From Rhodobacter sp. SGA-6-6 (GTDB taxonomy: Bacteria > Pseudomonadota > Alphaproteobacteria > Rhodobacterales > Rhodobacteraceae): a DNA stretch of 64,000 nucleotides. Of this stretch, positions 25,165 to 34,429 are shown piece by piece. Positions within the stretch are counted from its first letter, which is position 1; each line of letters begins with the position of its first letter. The stretch is taken from positions 60,117 through 124,116 of the forward strand of contig NZ_JAAKGP010000008.1 in assembly GCF_011043545.1 (NCBI RefSeq), in the 5' to 3' direction. A model generated the notes under the pieces. That model was not told the origin of the DNA and ran no database searches. It worked only from the letters and a program-made list of their open reading frames with translations. A program made the position numbers and the translations under genes.

Positions 25165-26261
25165 CAGCCGTCCTCCAGATGCAGGACGAGGCCGAGGGCG
25201 AGAAGGGCGGCGGCCAAGGGCGGGCTCCAGGCCGCCAGCAGCACCGGGATCTGGCCGGAATCGCCGAGGGCCTGGGCGAAGTTGCGCAGGAAGAACACCG
25301 CGAAGCCCGAGAGCATGGCGTAAAGCACCATGGTCCCGGTCCTGCCGAAGCGGGCGTGGCGCATGGTGAAGCCGGCGGCGATCAGCACCATCGCGGCCAG
25401 CAGCAGCGGCTGCGCCAGCTCCATCTGGAACCAGAGCCGATAGGAGCGGGCGGTGAAGCCCGCGCTTTCCAGCCCGTCGATATAGCCCGGCAACTGCCAG
25501 ATCGGCACCGCATTCGGGGTGCCGAAACTGTCGCGGATCCGCTCCGGCGTCAGGTCCGAGGGCAGGCGGGTGCCGTCGGGCCAATGCGTCGCCGCGAGTT
25601 CCGGGTTGGGCGCCGCCAGATCCCACATCTTCGCCCCGTCCAGCAGCCAGGCCCCGGCGGTCAGCTTGGCCCGCGTGGCCTCCACCCGCGTGGCGGGGGT
25701 GCCGTCGGGGCCGAAGGTCAGTAAGGTGACGGCGGACAGCTCGGTCCCGTCCAGGTTGGCGCGGCCCGCCTGGATGACGGTCTGGCCGTATGTGCCGCCC
25801 TGCCGCAGCCAGAGCCCGGTGTCCGACACCGACAGCACGGAATCCCCCGGGCTGAGCCAGGCCGCGCGCTGCTCCTCATAGGCCTTCTGCGTCGCCGCCA
25901 CCAAGGGGTTGAGGATGCCGACGGCGAAAAGCCCGATCGCCAGCGCGGCGGCCACCGGCGTCACCAGGAAGCGCAGGCCCGACCGGCCGGCGGCGCGCAC
26001 CACCACCAGCTCCGACGACCGCGCCAGCGCCAGGAACAGCGCCACCGAGCCCATGATCAGGATCAGCGGCAGGATGCGGTAAAGGGTGTCCGGCACGTTC
26101 AGCACCGACAGCCGGAAGGCATCGGCCAGCCCGGCATCGGTGCCCGACAGCTTCCGCATCTGCTCGATCATGTCGATCAGCAGCAGGATGCCGAAGAAGA
26201 TCAGGAACACCATGCCGACCGTGGTCAGGAACCGGCGGGCGATATACAGCGACATCGTCAT
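25164..26261 (-). CDS. lptG: LPS export ABC transporter permease LptG
   Basis: One of two permeases of the LptB2FG extractor. 365 residues with three helices at each end around a periplasmic beta-jellyroll. It starts MTMSLYIARRFLTTVGMVFL. The coupling region SSELVVVRAAGRSG near residue 85 is typical of YjgP/YjgQ proteins. Start ATG 26261 overlaps the lptF stop (ATGA); its own stop overlaps lptD's start. Confidence 0.95.
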   Translation of the reverse strand: MTMSLYIARRFLTTVGMVFLIFFGILLLIDMIEQMRKLSGTDAGLADAFRLSVLNVPDTLYRILPLILIMGSVALFLALARSSELVVVRAAGRSGLRFLVTPVAAALAIGLFAVGILNPLVAATQKAYEEQRAAWLSPGDSVLSVSDTGLWLRQGGTYGQTVIQAGRANLDGTELSAVTLLTFGPDGTPATRVEATRAKLTAGAWLLDGAKMWDLAAPNPELAATHWPDGTRLPSDLTPERIRDSFGTPNAVPIWQLPGYIDGLESAGFTARSYRLWFQMELAQPLLLAAMVLIAAGFTMRHARFGRTGTMVLYAMLSGFAVFFLRNFAQALGDSGQIPVLLAAWSPPLAAALLALGLVLHLEDG

Positions 26262-27388
26262 GCCGGCGCCTCCGCCCCGGCCTGCCGCGGCCTTCGCCGC
26301 GGCCGCTGCGCCAGCCACAACAGCCCGACCGCCATCGCCAGCCCGGCCAGCGGCGCCAGATAGACCAGCGGCCAGGCCATGTCGCTGGCCAGCGCCCGGC
26401 CCGAGGCGACGGTGGAGATGGTCTGCAGCACGATCAGCAGCCCGACGCCGAGCGCGATCTGCGGCAACATGCCGAAGCGCGAATAGCCCCCCAGCATCAG
26501 CGCCGCGAAGCCGACCAGCGGCGCCGCCAGCGCCAGCAGCGGCGAGGCGATCCGGCTGTGCGCCTCTTCCCGGAAGGCGGCGCGGTTGCTTGCCGTCGCC
26601 TCCAGCAATTCGGGCGGGGCCGCCAGCAGGTCCAGCGTCGACAGTTCCCGCAAGGACTGCCGCCGCGCCGCCCCGGCATCGACCAGCCCCGCCAGTTCCA
26701 TGGCGAAATTCTCGAAGCGGGTGACGGCCAGCCGCTGCCCCTCGCGCGCCAGCCTCTGCGCCGCGCCGTCGATCATCACCAGCACCGGCCCGGCCTCGCC
26801 CCGCACCAGAAGCGCGGTCTCGGCGGTATAGACCACCCGCTCGGCCTCGCCCCGCTCGTCGGAGAGGAAGATCTTCTTCAGCTCGCCCAGGGGGCTGATC
26901 TCGCTGATGTAAAGCGTGATCCCGGTGGCGGGGTGCATGAACCGTCCCTCGTTCAGGAAGCGGGCGGTGGCGTTCTGCGAAATCTCCGAGGTGCGCTCGC
27001 CCAGCCTTGCCTGCGACAGCGGCACCAGCACGTTGGTCAGCACCATCTGCATCGCCAGCACCGAGAGGCCGAAGAACAGCACCGGACGGGCCAGCCGGAA
27101 GGCGGAGAAGCCGGTGGCCTGCATCACCACCAGCTCGCTTTCCTGGTTCAGCCGGTTGATGGCGTAAAGGCAGGCGGCGAAGGCGGAAATCGGCAGCACC
27201 AGGCGGATCACGTTGGGCAGGGTCAGCAGGGAAAACTCAAGGAAGACCACCGCCGACTGGCCGTCGCCGATCAGCTGGTCGAACAGGCCGACGGCGCGGT
27301 TGACCCAGTAGACGGCCACCAGCACGAGGCTGAAGAAGCCGAACAGCGCCAGCAGCTGCGACAGCAGGTATCGGTCGAATCTGGACAA
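26258..27388 (-). CDS. lptF: LPS export ABC transporter permease LptF
   Basis: Partner of LptG. 376 residues if started at TTG 27388 (SRFDRYLLSQLLALFGFF follows at once), which matches the usual N-terminus. A GTG at 27406 would add six residues; neither has a strong ribosome site, though GGGGACG lies before the TTG. The family motif NQESELVVMQATGFSAFRL is near residue 75, and three C-terminal helices end in the Arg-rich RPRRRPRQ tail. First gene of the lptF-lptG-lptD-surA-pdxA-rsmA series, divergent from pepA. Confidence 0.92.
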   Translation of the reverse strand: MSRFDRYLLSQLLALFGFFSLVLVAVYWVNRAVGLFDQLIGDGQSAVVFLEFSLLTLPNVIRLVLPISAFAACLYAINRLNQESELVVMQATGFSAFRLARPVLFFGLSVLAMQMVLTNVLVPLSQARLGERTSEISQNATARFLNEGRFMHPATGITLYISEISPLGELKKIFLSDERGEAERVVYTAETALLVRGEAGPVLVMIDGAAQRLAREGQRLAVTRFENFAMELAGLVDAGAARRQSLRELSTLDLLAAPPELLEATASNRAAFREEAHSRIASPLLALAAPLVGFAALMLGGYSRFGMLPQIALGVGLLIVLQTISTVASGRALASDMAWPLVYLAPLAGLAMAVGLLWLAQRPRRRPRQAGAEAPA

Positions 27389-27547
27389 GCGGAAATGCGT
27401 CCCCACAAGATGTTGCGTGACCCTAACGGATTTGCCGGGGGCCCGAAACTCATATCTGGCAAAGCCCGCGGCCAATCTGTAGCCTTTGCGCAGCCGCCCG
27501 CCGATCCCGGCCGGGCCGGGCGCATCCCACAGACGCGAAGGCATCCC

Positions 27548-29020
27548 ATGACGCATCCCGCCCCGATCCGATTCACCGAAACCGACCTCGACCGGCTGGC
27601 CGCCCATCCGGGCCGCATCGCCGTGCTGGCCGACGGGCCGACCGGCATGACCCCCGCGGCGCGGCGGCTGGACCGGGCGACGAAGGGGGCGCTGGCGCGC
27701 GCCATGGGGTCCGAGGGCTGGGGCAAGCTGAAGCCGGGCGAGGCGCTGGAACTGGCCTTCCCGGCCGGGCTGGCCGCCGAGGCGCTGCAGGTCGTCCGGC
27801 TGCCCAAGCGCACCGATGCCGCCTCGGCCCGCAAGGCCGGCGCCGTCCTCGGCAAGGCGCTGTCGAAGGCCGACCTGCTGGTGATCGCGGAGAACCATCC
27901 CCGCGCGGCCGAGGTCTCCTTCGGGCTGGCGCTGCGGGCCTATGACTTCACCCCGCACAAGACCGGCGAGCAGGCGGCGAAGGGCGCGGTGGAGATGATG
28001 GTCTCCGCCCCCGAGGCGGTGGCTGCCGAGGCCGCGCCGATGGCCGCGGTGGCCGAGGGCGTATTCTTCACCCGCGATCTGGTGAACGAGCCGGCGAACA
28101 TCCTGACCACCGACGATTTCGCCGCCCGGCTGGCGGCGATGCAGGAACTGGGGCTGGAGGTGGAGATCCTGGAGGAGCCCGAGCTGAAGAAGCTGGGCAT
28201 GGGCGCGCTTCTGGGCGTCGGGCAGGGCTCGGAAAGCCCCTCCAAGGTGGTGGTGATGCAGTGGAACGGCGGGGCGAAGGGCGAGGCCCCCTTCGCGCTG
28301 GTCGGCAAGGGCGTGGTCTTCGACACCGGCGGGATTTCCATCAAGCCGGCGGCCGGGATGGAAGAGATGACCATGGACATGGGCGGCGCCGGCACCGTGG
28401 CCGGGGTGATGCGCACCCTGGCGCTGCGGAAGGCGAAGGCCAATGTGGTGGGCCTTGTGGGCCTCGTGGAGAACATGCCTGACGGCCGGGCGCAGCGCCC
28501 GGGCGACGTGGTGCGCTCGATGAAGGGCGACACCATCGAGGTGATCAACACCGATGCCGAGGGCCGTTTGGTGCTGGCCGACGTGCTCTGGTATGCGCAG
28601 GAGCGGTTCCAGCCGAAGGGCATGATCAACCTCGCCACTCTGACCGGGGCGATCATCGTCGCGCTCGGCCACGAGAACACCGGCGTCTTCTCCAACGACG
28701 ACGACCTCTGCACCGCCTTCCTCCGCGCCGCCAGCGCGGAAGGCGAGGGCGCCTGGCGGATGCCGATGGGCGAGGCTTACGACGCCAAGCTGAAATCGCG
28801 CATCGCCGACATGATGAACGTCGGCGGCCGCGACGGCGGCGCGATCACCGCGGCGCAGTTCCTGGCCCGCTTCGTCAAGGAAGGGACGCCCTGGTGCCAC
28901 CTCGACATCGCCGGCACGGCGCTGGTGAAGGCCGACACCACGCTGGCGCCGAAAGGGGCGACCGGCTGGGGGGTGATGGCGCTGAACCGGCTGATCCGCG
29001 ACAGGTTCGAGGCGAAATAG
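27548..29020 (+). CDS. pepA: Leucyl aminopeptidase (M17)
   Basis: A cytosolic two-zinc aminopeptidase of 490 residues, assembling as a hexamer in characterised members. The catalytic domain has VGKGVVFDTGGISIKP near residue 255, MDMGGAGTVAG, and the M17 signature NTDAEGRL near 335. Start ATG 27548 opens MTHPAPIRFTETDLDRLAAH. It is divergent from lptF. The next gene, holC, begins five bases after the stop, a common pairing. Confidence 0.96.
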   Translation: MTHPAPIRFTETDLDRLAAHPGRIAVLADGPTGMTPAARRLDRATKGALARAMGSEGWGKLKPGEALELAFPAGLAAEALQVVRLPKRTDAASARKAGAVLGKALSKADLLVIAENHPRAAEVSFGLALRAYDFTPHKTGEQAAKGAVEMMVSAPEAVAAEAAPMAAVAEGVFFTRDLVNEPANILTTDDFAARLAAMQELGLEVEILEEPELKKLGMGALLGVGQGSESPSKVVVMQWNGGAKGEAPFALVGKGVVFDTGGISIKPAAGMEEMTMDMGGAGTVAGVMRTLALRKAKANVVGLVGLVENMPDGRAQRPGDVVRSMKGDTIEVINTDAEGRLVLADVLWYAQERFQPKGMINLATLTGAIIVALGHENTGVFSNDDDLCTAFLRAASAEGEGAWRMPMGEAYDAKLKSRIADMMNVGGRDGGAITAAQFLARFVKEGTPWCHLDIAGTALVKADTTLAPKGATGWGVMALNRLIRDRFEAK

Positions 29021-29025
29021 CCCCG

Positions 29026-29493
29026 ATGGGCGCGGTGATGTTCTACCACCTGACTCGGCACGGCATGGACGAGGTGATCGACATGCTGGTGCCGCGGGCG
29101 CTGGCGCAGGGCTGGCGGGTGATGATCCGCAGCCCCGACCGCGCCGCGCTGGAGCGGCAGGACCAGCGGCTCTGGCTTTCCCCCGAAGAGGGCTTCCTGC
29201 CGCACGGGCTGGAGGGCGGCGCGCATGACGCCGAGCAGCCGGTGCTCTTGGGGACGGGCGCGCCGGTGAACGGGGCGCAGGCGCTTTTGCTGATGGGGCC
29301 GCAGGCGGTGCAGCCGCAGGAGGCGCAGGCGCTGGAGCGGGTCTGGCTGGCCTTCGAGGGCCGCGACGAGAGGCAGGTGCAGGCGGCGCGGCTGCAATGG
29401 AAGGCCGTGACCGCGGCGGGTCTTGTCGCGCAATACTGGAACGACGACTCCGGCCGCTGGGAGAAGAAGGCCGAAAGCGCCGCGAAGGGCTGA
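29026..29493 (+). CDS. holC: DNA polymerase III chi subunit
   Basis: Links the clamp-loader psi subunit to single-strand binding protein. 155 residues. It starts MGAVMFYHLTRHGMDEV and has a Rossmann-like pattern with ALAQGWRVMIRS, LWLSPEEGFLPHG and VQAARLQWKAVTAAG. Placement directly after pepA is usual for this gene. ATG 29026 is chosen; ATG 29038 is an alternative. Confidence 0.93.
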   Translation: MGAVMFYHLTRHGMDEVIDMLVPRALAQGWRVMIRSPDRAALERQDQRLWLSPEEGFLPHGLEGGAHDAEQPVLLGTGAPVNGAQALLLMGPQAVQPQEAQALERVWLAFEGRDERQVQAARLQWKAVTAAGLVAQYWNDDSGRWEKKAESAAKG

Positions 29494-29562
29494 ACGGTTG
29501 CCATATGTGCGCCTTGGCAGGCGCAAGCCTTTCGTCTCGCCTCTGCGCCTTTCAGGCGCAAC

Positions 29563-29672
29563 CGGCTCGGGTGCCTCCGGCGGGGATATTTCCATCCAGA
29601 AAGAGGCAAAGGCTCCTCCTCTTTCTGGACGCAAATATCCTCAGGGGGTTTGGGGGCAGAATGCCCCCGAGG
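29563..29672. repeat. Two GGATATTT-type repeats face to face
   Basis: Copy one (29563-29606, plus) ends GGATATTT then CCAGAAAGAGG. Copy two (29618-29672, minus) is its mirror: CCTCTTTCTGG, AAATATCC, then a GGGGGCAGAATGCCCCC hairpin. Together they make inverted arms of 8 and 11 bp (29584-29591/29633-29640 and 29596-29606/29618-29628). They lie between convergent holC and the protease gene and could end both transcripts. Confidence 0.75.
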
Positions 29673-29685
29673 CCGGGGCAGGGCG

Positions 29686-30264
29686 CTACCGCCCCAGGAT
29701 CATCTTGTCGCCGGCGATCTCGATCCTGAACCTTCCGAGGTAGTCCATCCCCAGCAGCGAGATGTCCATCTCCCCTTCGTTCACCCAGGCCGAGACATTG
29801 CTGTCGGCGAAGGGGCCGAGGCCCACCGTGTCCAGCGTCACCCGCGCGGTGCGGACGCGGCCGTTGGCGGTATAGGCCTCGCCCAGGTAGAGCAGCGCCT
29901 CGGGGTCGAGGCCGATGGCTTTCGCATCCGCCTTGGTCAGCACCATGGTCGAGGCGCCGGTGTCGGCCATGAAGCGCAGGTCCACGCCGTTGACCGTCAG
30001 CGTGGCGTAGTAATGCCCGTCCGGCGCGCGGGGCAGTTCCACCCGGCCGGCCTCGGTCAGGATCTGGTCGGGGATCGCCTGCGGGCCGCGGATGTCGGTC
30101 CAGAGTCCGTAGGCCGCCATCACCCCCAGGAAGATCAGCCCCCAGGCCGCCGCCACCCGCAGTGCCTGGCCCATGCGGCCGCGGTATTCCACGATCATCC
30201 AGCCGCCGATCGCCGCCAGCAGCAGCGCCAGATAGCCGAGCCTTGCGAAACTGTCGCCGTCCAT
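29686..30264 (-). CDS. Retropepsin-like clan AA aspartic protease, membrane-anchored
   Basis: 192 residues matching the TIGR02281 type. There are two N-terminal hydrophobic helices (LGYLALLLAAIGGWMIVEYR and VAAAWGLIFLGVMAAYGLW). A periplasmic retropepsin fold follows, with the active site FMADTGASTMVL near residue 103, and ends near SLLGMDYLGRF. It probably works as a dimer. The substrate is unknown. Start ATG 30264. Confidence 0.88.
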   Translation of the reverse strand: MDGDSFARLGYLALLLAAIGGWMIVEYRGRMGQALRVAAAWGLIFLGVMAAYGLWTDIRGPQAIPDQILTEAGRVELPRAPDGHYYATLTVNGVDLRFMADTGASTMVLTKADAKAIGLDPEALLYLGEAYTANGRVRTARVTLDTVGLGPFADSNVSAWVNEGEMDISLLGMDYLGRFRIEIAGDKMILGR

Positions 30265-30318
30265 GCGGTCTCCCTCGTCCTTCCCGGATATGGGGCATCG
30301 CGGCGCGGAAGGGAAGGC

Positions 30319-30939
30319 TCAGCCGACGAGGCCGGTCTGCCGCACCCCGTCGATCACGAACTGCACCGACAGCGCCGCCAGCAGCATCCCCAAGAGCCGG
30401 GTGATCACCACCACCCCGGTGCGGCCCAGCATCCGCTCCAGCGGCGGCGAGGCGAGGAGGAAGGCGAAGGTCACCGCCATCATCGCCAGCAGCAGCCCGA
30501 TCACCCAGGCCGCGCCCTGCCAGCCGGGGCCGGACTGGCCGACCAGCAGGATCATGGTGGCGATGGCGCCCGGCCCGGCGATCAGCGGCGTGGCGAGGGG
30601 GAAGACCGAGGGGTCGTGGTCGGGGTCCGGCTGCTGGCCTTCCCTCCGCTGGGTCCGCCGCTCGAACAGCATGTCGAGCGCGGTGAGGAACAGCAGGATG
30701 CCGCCGGCGATGCGGAAGGCGGGCATCGAGATGCCGATAAAGCCGAGGATCGACTCGCCGAAGAGGCCGAAGGCGGTCAGCAGCACCGCGGCGATCAGGC
30801 AGGCGCGGCGGGCCATGGCGCGGCGGCGTTCGGACGACATGCCGCGGGTGAGGGCGATGAACATCGGCACCAGCCCGGGCGGGTCGATCACCACGAAGAG
30901 GGTGGCGAAGGCGGTGATCAGGAAGGCGGTCTCGGGCAT
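30319..30939 (-). CDS. MarC-family integral membrane protein
   Basis: 206 residues with six predicted hydrophobic segments. It begins MPETAFLITAFATLFVVIDP, and the PPGLVPMFIALT and PLATPLIAGPGAIATMIL segments are the repeated family motifs. Function is not established; despite the name, members are not clearly drug pumps. It lies 54 bases upstream of the protease gene on the same strand. Confidence 0.9.
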   Translation of the reverse strand: MPETAFLITAFATLFVVIDPPGLVPMFIALTRGMSSERRRAMARRACLIAAVLLTAFGLFGESILGFIGISMPAFRIAGGILLFLTALDMLFERRTQRREGQQPDPDHDPSVFPLATPLIAGPGAIATMILLVGQSGPGWQGAAWVIGLLLAMMAVTFAFLLASPPLERMLGRTGVVVITRLLGMLLAALSVQFVIDGVRQTGLVG

Positions 30940-30996
30940 CGGGCCTCCGGGTTGGCAGGCAGGCTAGCCCGCGGGGCGGGGGCTTGGGAAGGGCCG

Positions 30997-32841
30997 TCAG
31001 CCGCCCGCCGCCTCCAGCCGTTCCTGCGCCTCCAGCCACAGCGCCTCGGCGCGGTGCTCGGCGGCTTCCAGTTCGGCGAACTTGGCGGTGAACTGGTCGA
31101 GGTCGGCCTTGCGGTCGGCGTCGTAGAGCGCCGGGTCGGCCATGCGGTCGGATAGCTTCGCCCGCATCTCCGACAGCTTCGCCAGCCGCTCCTCGGCCTT
31201 GCGGACCTCCGTCCGCAGGGCGGCAAGGTCGGTGACGGGTTTCTTCGGCTTCTCGGCGGGTTTCGTGACGGTCTTCGCCTCGTCGCCTTGCAGGAGAAGG
31301 CTGCGATAGGCCTCCAGGTCCTGCTCGAACGGCGCAACGGTGCCGCCCTTCACCAGCCAGAGCCGGTCGGCGACCAGGCTCAGCAGGTGCATGTCGTGGC
31401 TGACCAGGATCACCGCGCCGGTGTATTCGGTCAGCGCCTCGACCAGCGCCTCGCGGCTTTCGATGTCGAGGTGGTTGGTCGGTTCGTCGAGGATCAGCAG
31501 GTGCGGCGCGTCGATGGTGGCAAGGAGCAGCGACAGCCGCGCCTTCTGCCCGCCGGAGAGCCGGCCGACCGCGGTTTCCGCCTGTTCCGCCATCAGCCCG
31601 AAGCCCGCCAGCCGGGCGCGCAGCCGCGCGGGAGGCTCTCCGGGGCGCAGGCGGGCGACATGGGCCAGCGGCGTGTCCTCCACCTCCAGCTCATCGACCT
31701 GATGCTGGGCGAAATAGCCGATCCGCAGCTTGGACGACCGATGCAGGCGGCCCTCGGAGGGATGAAGTTTGCCCGCCAGCAGCTTGGACAGCGTGGATTT
31801 CCCCTCGCCGTTGCGGCCGAGAAGGGCGATGCGGTCGTCCTGGTCGATCCGCAAGCTCAGCCGCCGCAGCACCGGCGGGCCGCCGTAGCCGACGGCGCAG
31901 CCCTCCAGCGTCAGGATCGGCGGCGACAGCTCTTCCGGCTCGGGGAAGGTGAACTTCGCCAGCGCCGCCTCCTGCGGGGTGGAGGTCAGCTTCAGCCGCT
32001 CGATCATCTTCAGCCGCGACTGCGCCTGCTTGGCCTTCGAGGCCTTGTAGCGGAAGCGGTCGACGAAGCTTTGCAGATGGGCGCGGCGGGCCTCGGCCTT
32101 GCGGTTCTCGGCCTCGGCCACGGCAAGGCGGGCGGCGCGGGTTTCGGCGAAGGTGTCGTAGGGGCCGGAGTAATAGGTCAGCTTGCGGTCTTCCAGATGC
32201 AGGATGCCGGTCACGGCGCGGTTCAGGAGGCCGCGGTCGTGGCTGATGATGATGACGGTATGGGGGTATTTCGCCAGATAGCTTTCCAGCCAGAGCGCGC
32301 CTTCGAGGTCCAGGTAGTTGGTCGGCTCGTCCAAGAGCAGCACGTCCGGCTGCGCGAACAGCACCCCGGCCAAAGCCACCCGCATCCGCCAGCCGCCGGA
32401 GAAAGCGGAGCAAGGCAGCAGCTGCTGGTCGGGCTCGAACCCCAGGCCGCGCAGGATCGAGGAGGCCCGCGCCTCGCCCGACCAGGCGTCGATGTCGATG
32501 AGCCGGGCCTGGATCTCGCCGATGCGGGCGGCATCGGTGGCGGTCTCGGATTCGGCCAGCAGCGCGGCGCGTTCGGTGTCGGCGGCCAGCACGGTGTCGA
32601 TCAGCGACACCTCCGAGGACGGCACTTCCTGCGCCACCCCGCCGATGCGGGCGCGCTGCGGCAGGCTGATGGCGCCGCCCTCCAGCGTCAGCTCGCCCCG
32701 GATCAGCCGGAACAGCGTGGTCTTGCCGGTGCCGTTGCGGCCGACCAGGCCGACCTTGTGGCCCTCGGGGATGGTGGCGGAGGCGCCCTCGAACAGGGGG
32801 CGGCCCTCGACCGAATAGGTGATGTCGGCGATCTTCAGCAT
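30997..32841 (-). CDS. ABC-F family ATPase
   Basis: A soluble ABC-F protein of 614 residues with two nucleotide-binding domains and no membrane segment. Domain one has [19 protein letters not shown] and [11 protein letters not shown]. Domain two has [22 protein letters not shown] and [11 protein letters not shown]. An Arg/Lys-rich linker (about 245-300) lies between them. A C-terminal coiled-coil extension ([20 protein letters not shown]) resembles YheS/Uup-type factors, which act on ribosomes. Start ATG 32841; the upstream extension is not supported. Confidence 0.93.
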   Translation of the reverse strand: MLKIADITYSVEGRPLFEGASATIPEGHKVGLVGRNGTGKTTLFRLIRGELTLEGGAISLPQRARIGGVAQEVPSSEVSLIDTVLAADTERAALLAESETATDAARIGEIQARLIDIDAWSGEARASSILRGLGFEPDQQLLPCSAFSGGWRMRVALAGVLFAQPDVLLLDEPTNYLDLEGALWLESYLAKYPHTVIIISHDRGLLNRAVTGILHLEDRKLTYYSGPYDTFAETRAARLAVAEAENRKAEARRAHLQSFVDRFRYKASKAKQAQSRLKMIERLKLTSTPQEAALAKFTFPEPEELSPPILTLEGCAVGYGGPPVLRRLSLRIDQDDRIALLGRNGEGKSTLSKLLAGKLHPSEGRLHRSSKLRIGYFAQHQVDELEVEDTPLAHVARLRPGEPPARLRARLAGFGLMAEQAETAVGRLSGGQKARLSLLLATIDAPHLLILDEPTNHLDIESREALVEALTEYTGAVILVSHDMHLLSLVADRLWLVKGGTVAPFEQDLEAYRSLLLQGDEAKTVTKPAEKPKKPVTDLAALRTEVRKAEERLAKLSEMRAKLSDRMADPALYDADRKADLDQFTAKFAELEAAEHRAEALWLEAQERLEAAGG

Positions 32842-33004
32842 GGCGCGGAACGCTTGGCCTGTCCTTGCGGCAAGGTCAACCTCTCGCGGCGCGTCGCAGG
32901 AAGTCCTTGCGGCATCGGGCGACGGGCGGCTAGCCTTTGCGTGCTGTCCCGCAACCGGCCGGAAGCCAGACGACCGCAGGAACAATCAACGACAGGACAC
33001 CCAC

Positions 33005-33397
33005 ATGCAGATGACATTCCTCCAGCCCTGGGCGCCGCAGATTCGCAGCGTCCTGCGCATCCTGGCTGCCGCGACCTTCCTGACCCATGGCTCGATGAAG
33101 CTGTTCGGCTGGCCCGTGCCGATGGAGTTTCCGCTGAACACCCTGATGACTGTCGCCGGGGTGCTGGAAGTGGCGGGCGGGCTTCTGCTCGTGATCGGGC
33201 TGTTCTCGCGGCCGGTGGCCTTCGTGCTGTCGGGCATGATGGCCGTCGCCTATTTCATGGCCCATGCCCCGGGCGGGTTCTTCCCGGTGCTGAACGGCGG
33301 CGAGCCGGCGATGCTGTTCTGCTTCGTCTTCCTCTACATCGCCGCGGCGGGGCCGGGGCCGTGGAGCCTGGATGCCGTGATGGCGCGGAAGACCTGA
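33005..33397 (+). CDS. DoxX family membrane protein
   Basis: 130 residues with four hydrophobic helices. Conserved features: [13 protein letters not shown] near residue 28, [20 protein letters not shown], and [20 protein letters not shown]. Substrate or role is unknown; relatives take part in redox or sulfur metabolism. Start ATG 33005. Divergent from the ABC-F gene. Confidence 0.88.
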   Translation: MQMTFLQPWAPQIRSVLRILAAATFLTHGSMKLFGWPVPMEFPLNTLMTVAGVLEVAGGLLLVIGLFSRPVAFVLSGMMAVAYFMAHAPGGFFPVLNGGEPAMLFCFVFLYIAAAGPGPWSLDAVMARKT

Positions 33398-33410
33398 GCG
33401 CGACACGGAA

Positions 33411-33434
33411 GGGGGCTGCCGTCGGGCGGCCCCC
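33411..33434 (+). terminator. Probable doxX terminator
   Basis: A 10-bp stem (GGGGGCTGCC with GGCGGCCCCC, one wobble) begins 13 bases past the stop. A TCTTTTCTTT tract follows only after ten more bases. Confidence 0.45.
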
Positions 33435-33522
33435 TGGTGCCATCTTTTCTTTGCCCGGCGCCCGTGCTAGCAGCCCGGCCACGCGAAAAGGGCCGCATCC
33501 GGCCCCTGAAATGGAGAGCCAT

Positions 33523-33945
33523 ATGGCCATTGAACGCACCCTCTCGATCGTCAAGCCCGACGCCACCAAGCGCAACCTGACCGGCAAGATCGTCGCCAAG
33601 TTCGAGGAGGCCGGCCTGCGCGTCGTCGCCTCCAAGCGCATCCACCTGACCCCGGCCCAGGCCGGCCAGTTCTACGCCGAGCACAAGGAACGCCCCTTCT
33701 ACGGCGAGCTGTGCAGCTTCATGGCCTCCGAGCCGGTGGTGGTGCAGGTGCTGGAAGGCGAGGGCGCCATCGCCAAGAACCGCGAAGTGATGGGCGCGAC
33801 CGATCCGGCCGCCGCCGCCCCGGGCACCATCCGCAAGGAATTCGCGCTGTCGAAGGGCGAGAACTCGGTCCACGGCTCGGACAGCGAGGCCTCGGCCGCG
33901 CGCGAGATCGCCTTCTTCTTCTCGGGCCTCGAACTGGTGGGCTGA
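33523..33945 (+). CDS. ndk: Nucleoside diphosphate kinase
   Basis: Transfers gamma-phosphate between nucleoside di- and triphosphates. 140 residues, canonical. Starts [19 protein letters not shown]. The phosphorylated His lies in ENSVHGSDS near residue 117. [17 protein letters not shown] is the nucleotide loop. Start ATG 33523 follows ATGGAGAGCC. A small GGGCC/GGCCC hairpin precedes the ribosome site. Confidence 0.98.
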   Translation: MAIERTLSIVKPDATKRNLTGKIVAKFEEAGLRVVASKRIHLTPAQAGQFYAEHKERPFYGELCSFMASEPVVVQVLEGEGAIAKNREVMGATDPAAAAPGTIRKEFALSKGENSVHGSDSEASAAREIAFFFSGLELVG

Positions 33946-33948
33946 GCG

Positions 33949-34015
33949 CAAATTCCTTGGAAGGAATTTGCAAGCTCCTTCCAAGGAGCTTGACAATTTT
34001 CCTGCAGGAAAATTG
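33949..34015. repeat. Three tandem 22-bp palindromes between ndk and the TfoX gene
   Basis: Each unit has perfect 10-bp arms around a 2-nt centre. Unit 1 (33949-33970) is CAAATTCCTT/AAGGAATTTG, unit 2 (33971-33992) is CAAGCTCCTT/AAGGAGCTTG, and unit 3 (33994-34015) is CAATTTTCCT/AGGAAAATTG. All start CAA and end TTG. The array is three bases from each of the convergent stop codons. Confidence 0.9.
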
Positions 34016-34018
34016 CGC

Positions 34019-34360
34019 CTAGCCTTGGCGTTCCACCACGCCGAAGAACGAAAGGGCCGCCTCCAGATCGGAGCGGCCCTTTTCCTTTGTGCCCCGGACC
34101 GAGGCCTTGATCGCGTCGAACTTCGCCCGCAGCGCCTTCTTCTCCTCGCCCTGGCAATCGTTCCAGGGCCGGCCCTGCAGGCCCATCACCAGCACGTAAT
34201 AGCCGATGAAATGCGGCGGACTGCCGGAGAGGAGAAGCCGCCGGTAGCCCTCGTCCGCCCCGAGCGCCCGCAACTCTTGCGCCGAATGGATGCCGGCCCG
34301 GGCGAAGGCCGCCTCGGAGGCCGGGCCGAGATTGGGGATCGAGGAGACGGGATCGGGCAT
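34019..34360 (-). CDS. TfoX C-terminal domain protein
   Basis: A 113-residue protein whose first 80 residues match the TfoX_C fold: IPNLGPASEAAFARAGIHSA, then ELRALGADEGYRRLLL and GLQGRPWNDC. It lacks the TfoX N-terminal domain, so a competence-regulator function is not implied. The domain resembles helix-hairpin-helix DNA-binding modules. The last 25 codons overlap, antisense, a strong terminator for ndk. Confidence 0.85.
   Translation of the reverse strand: MPDPVSSIPNLGPASEAAFARAGIHSAQELRALGADEGYRRLLLSGSPPHFIGYYVLVMGLQGRPWNDCQGEEKKALRAKFDAIKASVRGTKEKGRSDLEAALSFFGVVERQG
34054..34083 (+). terminator. Rho-independent terminator of ndk, inside the convergent gene
   Basis: Stem GGGCCGC/GCGGCCC (34054-34060 with 34073-34079), extended by TCC/GGA with one bulged C, followed by TTTT. 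It lies 108 bases past ndk, within the TfoX-domain coding sequence. Confidence 0.75.
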
Positions 34361-34381
34361 CGGGGCGGCCTGCGAACGGAA

Positions 34382-34408
34382 ACGGGGCCAGCCTACAGGC
34401 CGGCCCCG
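34382..34408 (-). terminator. Terminator of the small Gln-rich ORF
   Basis: Stem CGGGGCC with GGCCCCG plus an inner GCC/GGC pair; on the minus strand GTTTCCGTT follows. It is 22 bases past the small ORF's stop. Confidence 0.55.
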
Positions 34409-34429
34409 GGTTCCGGCAAGCCGCCGGGA

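Noticed and set aside
34019..34360. Reading this gene as a full competence regulator TfoX/Sxy
   Set aside because: Only the C-terminal domain is present at 113 residues, with no N-terminal TfoX domain in the flanking sequence.
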